From positions 62,001 through 126,000 of the forward strand of contig NZ_AUKI01000017.1 of the NCBI RefSeq assembly GCF_000424665.1: 64,000 nucleotides of DNA, in the 5' to 3' direction. A program made the translations under genes and the position numbers. Shown piece by piece: positions 62,884 to 64,000 of the stretch. Numbering within the stretch: the first letter of the stretch is position 1; each line of letters starts with the position of its first letter. The notes under the pieces were generated by a model. It was given only the letters and a program-made list of their open reading frames with translations. It was not told the DNA's origin and searched no databases. Source of the stretch: Salinimicrobium terrae DSM 17865 (lineage in GTDB: Bacteria > Bacteroidota > Bacteroidia > Flavobacteriales > Flavobacteriaceae).

Positions 62884-62906
62884 GTTGTGCCCTGGTGCAA
62901 CTTTTT
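62884..62906 (+). terminator. Weak intra-operon hairpin with T run (possible attenuator)
   Basis: GTTGTGCC pairs with GGTGCAAC (with two G-T pairs) and TTTTT follows, in the 40-base gap between atpH and atpA. It may reduce read-through or be neutral. The stem is short. Confidence 0.4.
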
Positions 62907-62919
62907 ATTCTAAATAATT

Positions 62920-64000
62920 ATGGCAGAAATTAATCCGGCTGAAGTATCAGCGATATTAAAGAAACAGCTTTCCGGGTTTGAAGCTAAGGCTTCTCTTGAC
63001 GAAGTAGGTACCGTACTGAATATTGGTGATGGTATCGCAAACGTCTACGGACTGGCAAATGCGCAATACGGCGAGTTGGTAGAGTTTGAAGGTGGACTTG
63101 AAGGGATCGTTCTTAACTTATTGGAAGATAACGTTGGGGTGGTACTTTTAGGGCCTTACAAGCAGGTGAAAGAAGGAGCTACAGTTAAGAGAACCCAGAG
63201 AATTGCTTCTATAAAAGTTGGTGAAGGAATTGTAGGCCGTGTTGTTGATACTCTTGGAGCGCCAATAGACGGAAAGGGACCTATTGAAGGTGAAACTTTC
63301 GAAATGCCACTTGAGCGTAAAGCACCGGGAGTTATTTATCGTCAGCCTGTAACCGAGCCACTTCAGACGGGGATCAAGTCTATTGATGCCATGGTACCAA
63401 TTGGACGTGGACAGAGGGAGCTCGTGATTGGTGACCGTCAAACAGGTAAGACTGCCGTGGTTATTGACACCATCCTGAACCAGAAAGAATTTTATGATGC
63501 AGGGGAACCTGTTTATTGTATATATGTAGCTATTGGGCAAAAAGCCTCTACAGTAGCTGGAATTGCAAAGACTCTTGAAGATAAAGGAGCACTTGCTTAT
63601 ACCACTATTGTTGCTGCAAACGCATCAGATCCTGCGCCAATGCAGGTTTATGCACCATTTGCAGGAGCTGCGATCGGAGAGTATTTTAGAGATACAGGAC
63701 GCCCTGCATTGATCGTTTATGATGATCTTTCAAAGCAGGCTGTTGCTTACCGTGAGGTGTCATTGCTACTAAGACGTCCACCGGGACGTGAAGCATATCC
63801 TGGAGACGTTTTCTTCCTTCACTCAAGACTTCTTGAGCGTGCAGCAAAGATCATTAACGATGATGAGATTGCAGCAAGTATGAATGATCTTCCAGATGTA
63901 CTTAAAGACAAAGTAAAAGGTGGTGGGTCGCTTACAGCACTTCCGCTTATCGAAACTCAGGCGGGTGACGTATCAGCATATATTCCAACGAATGTGATCT
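62920..64000 (+). CDS. atpA: ATP synthase F1 subunit alpha (5' part; cut by the window end)
   Basis: 360 complete codons from ATG 62920 ([13 protein letters not shown]...). Walker A is GDRQTGKTA with Lys177, and [54 protein letters not shown] and RREPGRE-like [14 protein letters not shown] are visible. The C-terminal third lies beyond the window. It is the non-catalytic nucleotide-binding subunit of the F1 hexamer. Confidence 0.96.
   Translation, partial: MAEINPAEVSAILKKQLSGFEAKASLDEVGTVLNIGDGIANVYGLANAQYGELVEFEGGLEGIVLNLLEDNVGVVLLGPYKQVKEGATVKRTQRIASIKVGEGIVGRVVDTLGAPIDGKGPIEGETFEMPLERKAPGVIYRQPVTEPLQTGIKSIDAMVPIGRGQRELVIGDRQTGKTAVVIDTILNQKEFYDAGEPVYCIYVAIGQKASTVAGIAKTLEDKGALAYTTIVAANASDPAPMQVYAPFAGAAIGEYFRDTGRPALIVYDDLSKQAVAYREVSLLLRRPPGREAYPGDVFFLHSRLLERAAKIINDDEIAASMNDLPDVLKDKVKGGGSLTALPLIETQAGDVSAYIPTNVI

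Overview
The window is chromosomal DNA from a member of the Bacteroidota, most likely a marine-type Flavobacteriaceae (Gramella/Salegentibacter/Zunongwangia-like; the genus is a guess). Evidence: moderately AT-rich DNA, promoters with the Bacteroidota -7 element TAnnTTTG and almost no Shine-Dalgarno sequences, the type IX secretion/gliding lipoprotein SprE/PorW, and several families largely confined to this phylum (DUF4175, DUF4837, DUF5687, DUF6909-like, DUF6341/DUF6427-like proteins). No phage, insertion sequence, integrase or CRISPR array was seen. It reads as core genome.

Layout. 1-9.2 kb: two divergent CPA2-type cation/proton antiporters, a metallo-beta-lactamase-fold hydrolase, a lipoprotein subtilase, an M1 peptidase, rnpA and an S41 peptidase. 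9.2-15.3 kb: a leftward acetyltransferase-rpiB pair, a 0.5-kb AT-rich non-coding region with repeated 9-mers, rnr, a GIN-domain protein, a LysE exporter, a repeat-rich gap and tRNA-Cys with a partial copy of its own 3' end. 15.3-25.6 kb: folB, glnS, a YtxH/holin-like envelope trio, a stomatin-like protein, gltX and a large DUF4175 protein. 25.5-28.8 kb: ybeY, mnmG and a methyltransferase, with two parS-like palindromes bracketing mnmG. 29-35 kb: an OmpH/Skp-like lipoprotein, DoxX, holB, pgk, a LysM transglycosylase, DUF4837 and tatA. 35.3-46.7 kb: an envelope/polysaccharide region with M23 peptidase, GH3, a nucleosidase-like DUF6909 protein, rfbBACD for dTDP-rhamnose, a UDP-xylose-synthase-like enzyme, a GT2 glycosyltransferase and a PaaK-like ligase. 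46.8-52.2 kb: purD, DUF6341/6427-like genes, DUF4254, GT9 and a ferredoxin-type reductase. 52.3-56.6 kb: a PadR-controlled membrane/ABC-2 transporter operon containing one frameshifted gene. 56.7-64 kb: sprE, a bactofilin, and the ATP synthase Fo genes running into atpA, which is cut by the window end.

The combination of rnpA, mnmG with perfect parS-type sites, and the atp operon is what is commonly found near a bacterial replication origin. The parS pair at 25.96 and 27.87 kb is the most notable signal. The AT-rich gap at 10.1-10.6 kb is a speculative oriC candidate. Other points worth a second look are a dispersed palindrome (AAAAATGnCATTTTT) at gene ends, the tRNA-Cys fragment, an A7-tract frameshift, a palindrome over the purD promoter, and the nucleosidase signature in the DUF6909-like protein. 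I did not find a clearly new multi-gene defence or metabolic system.
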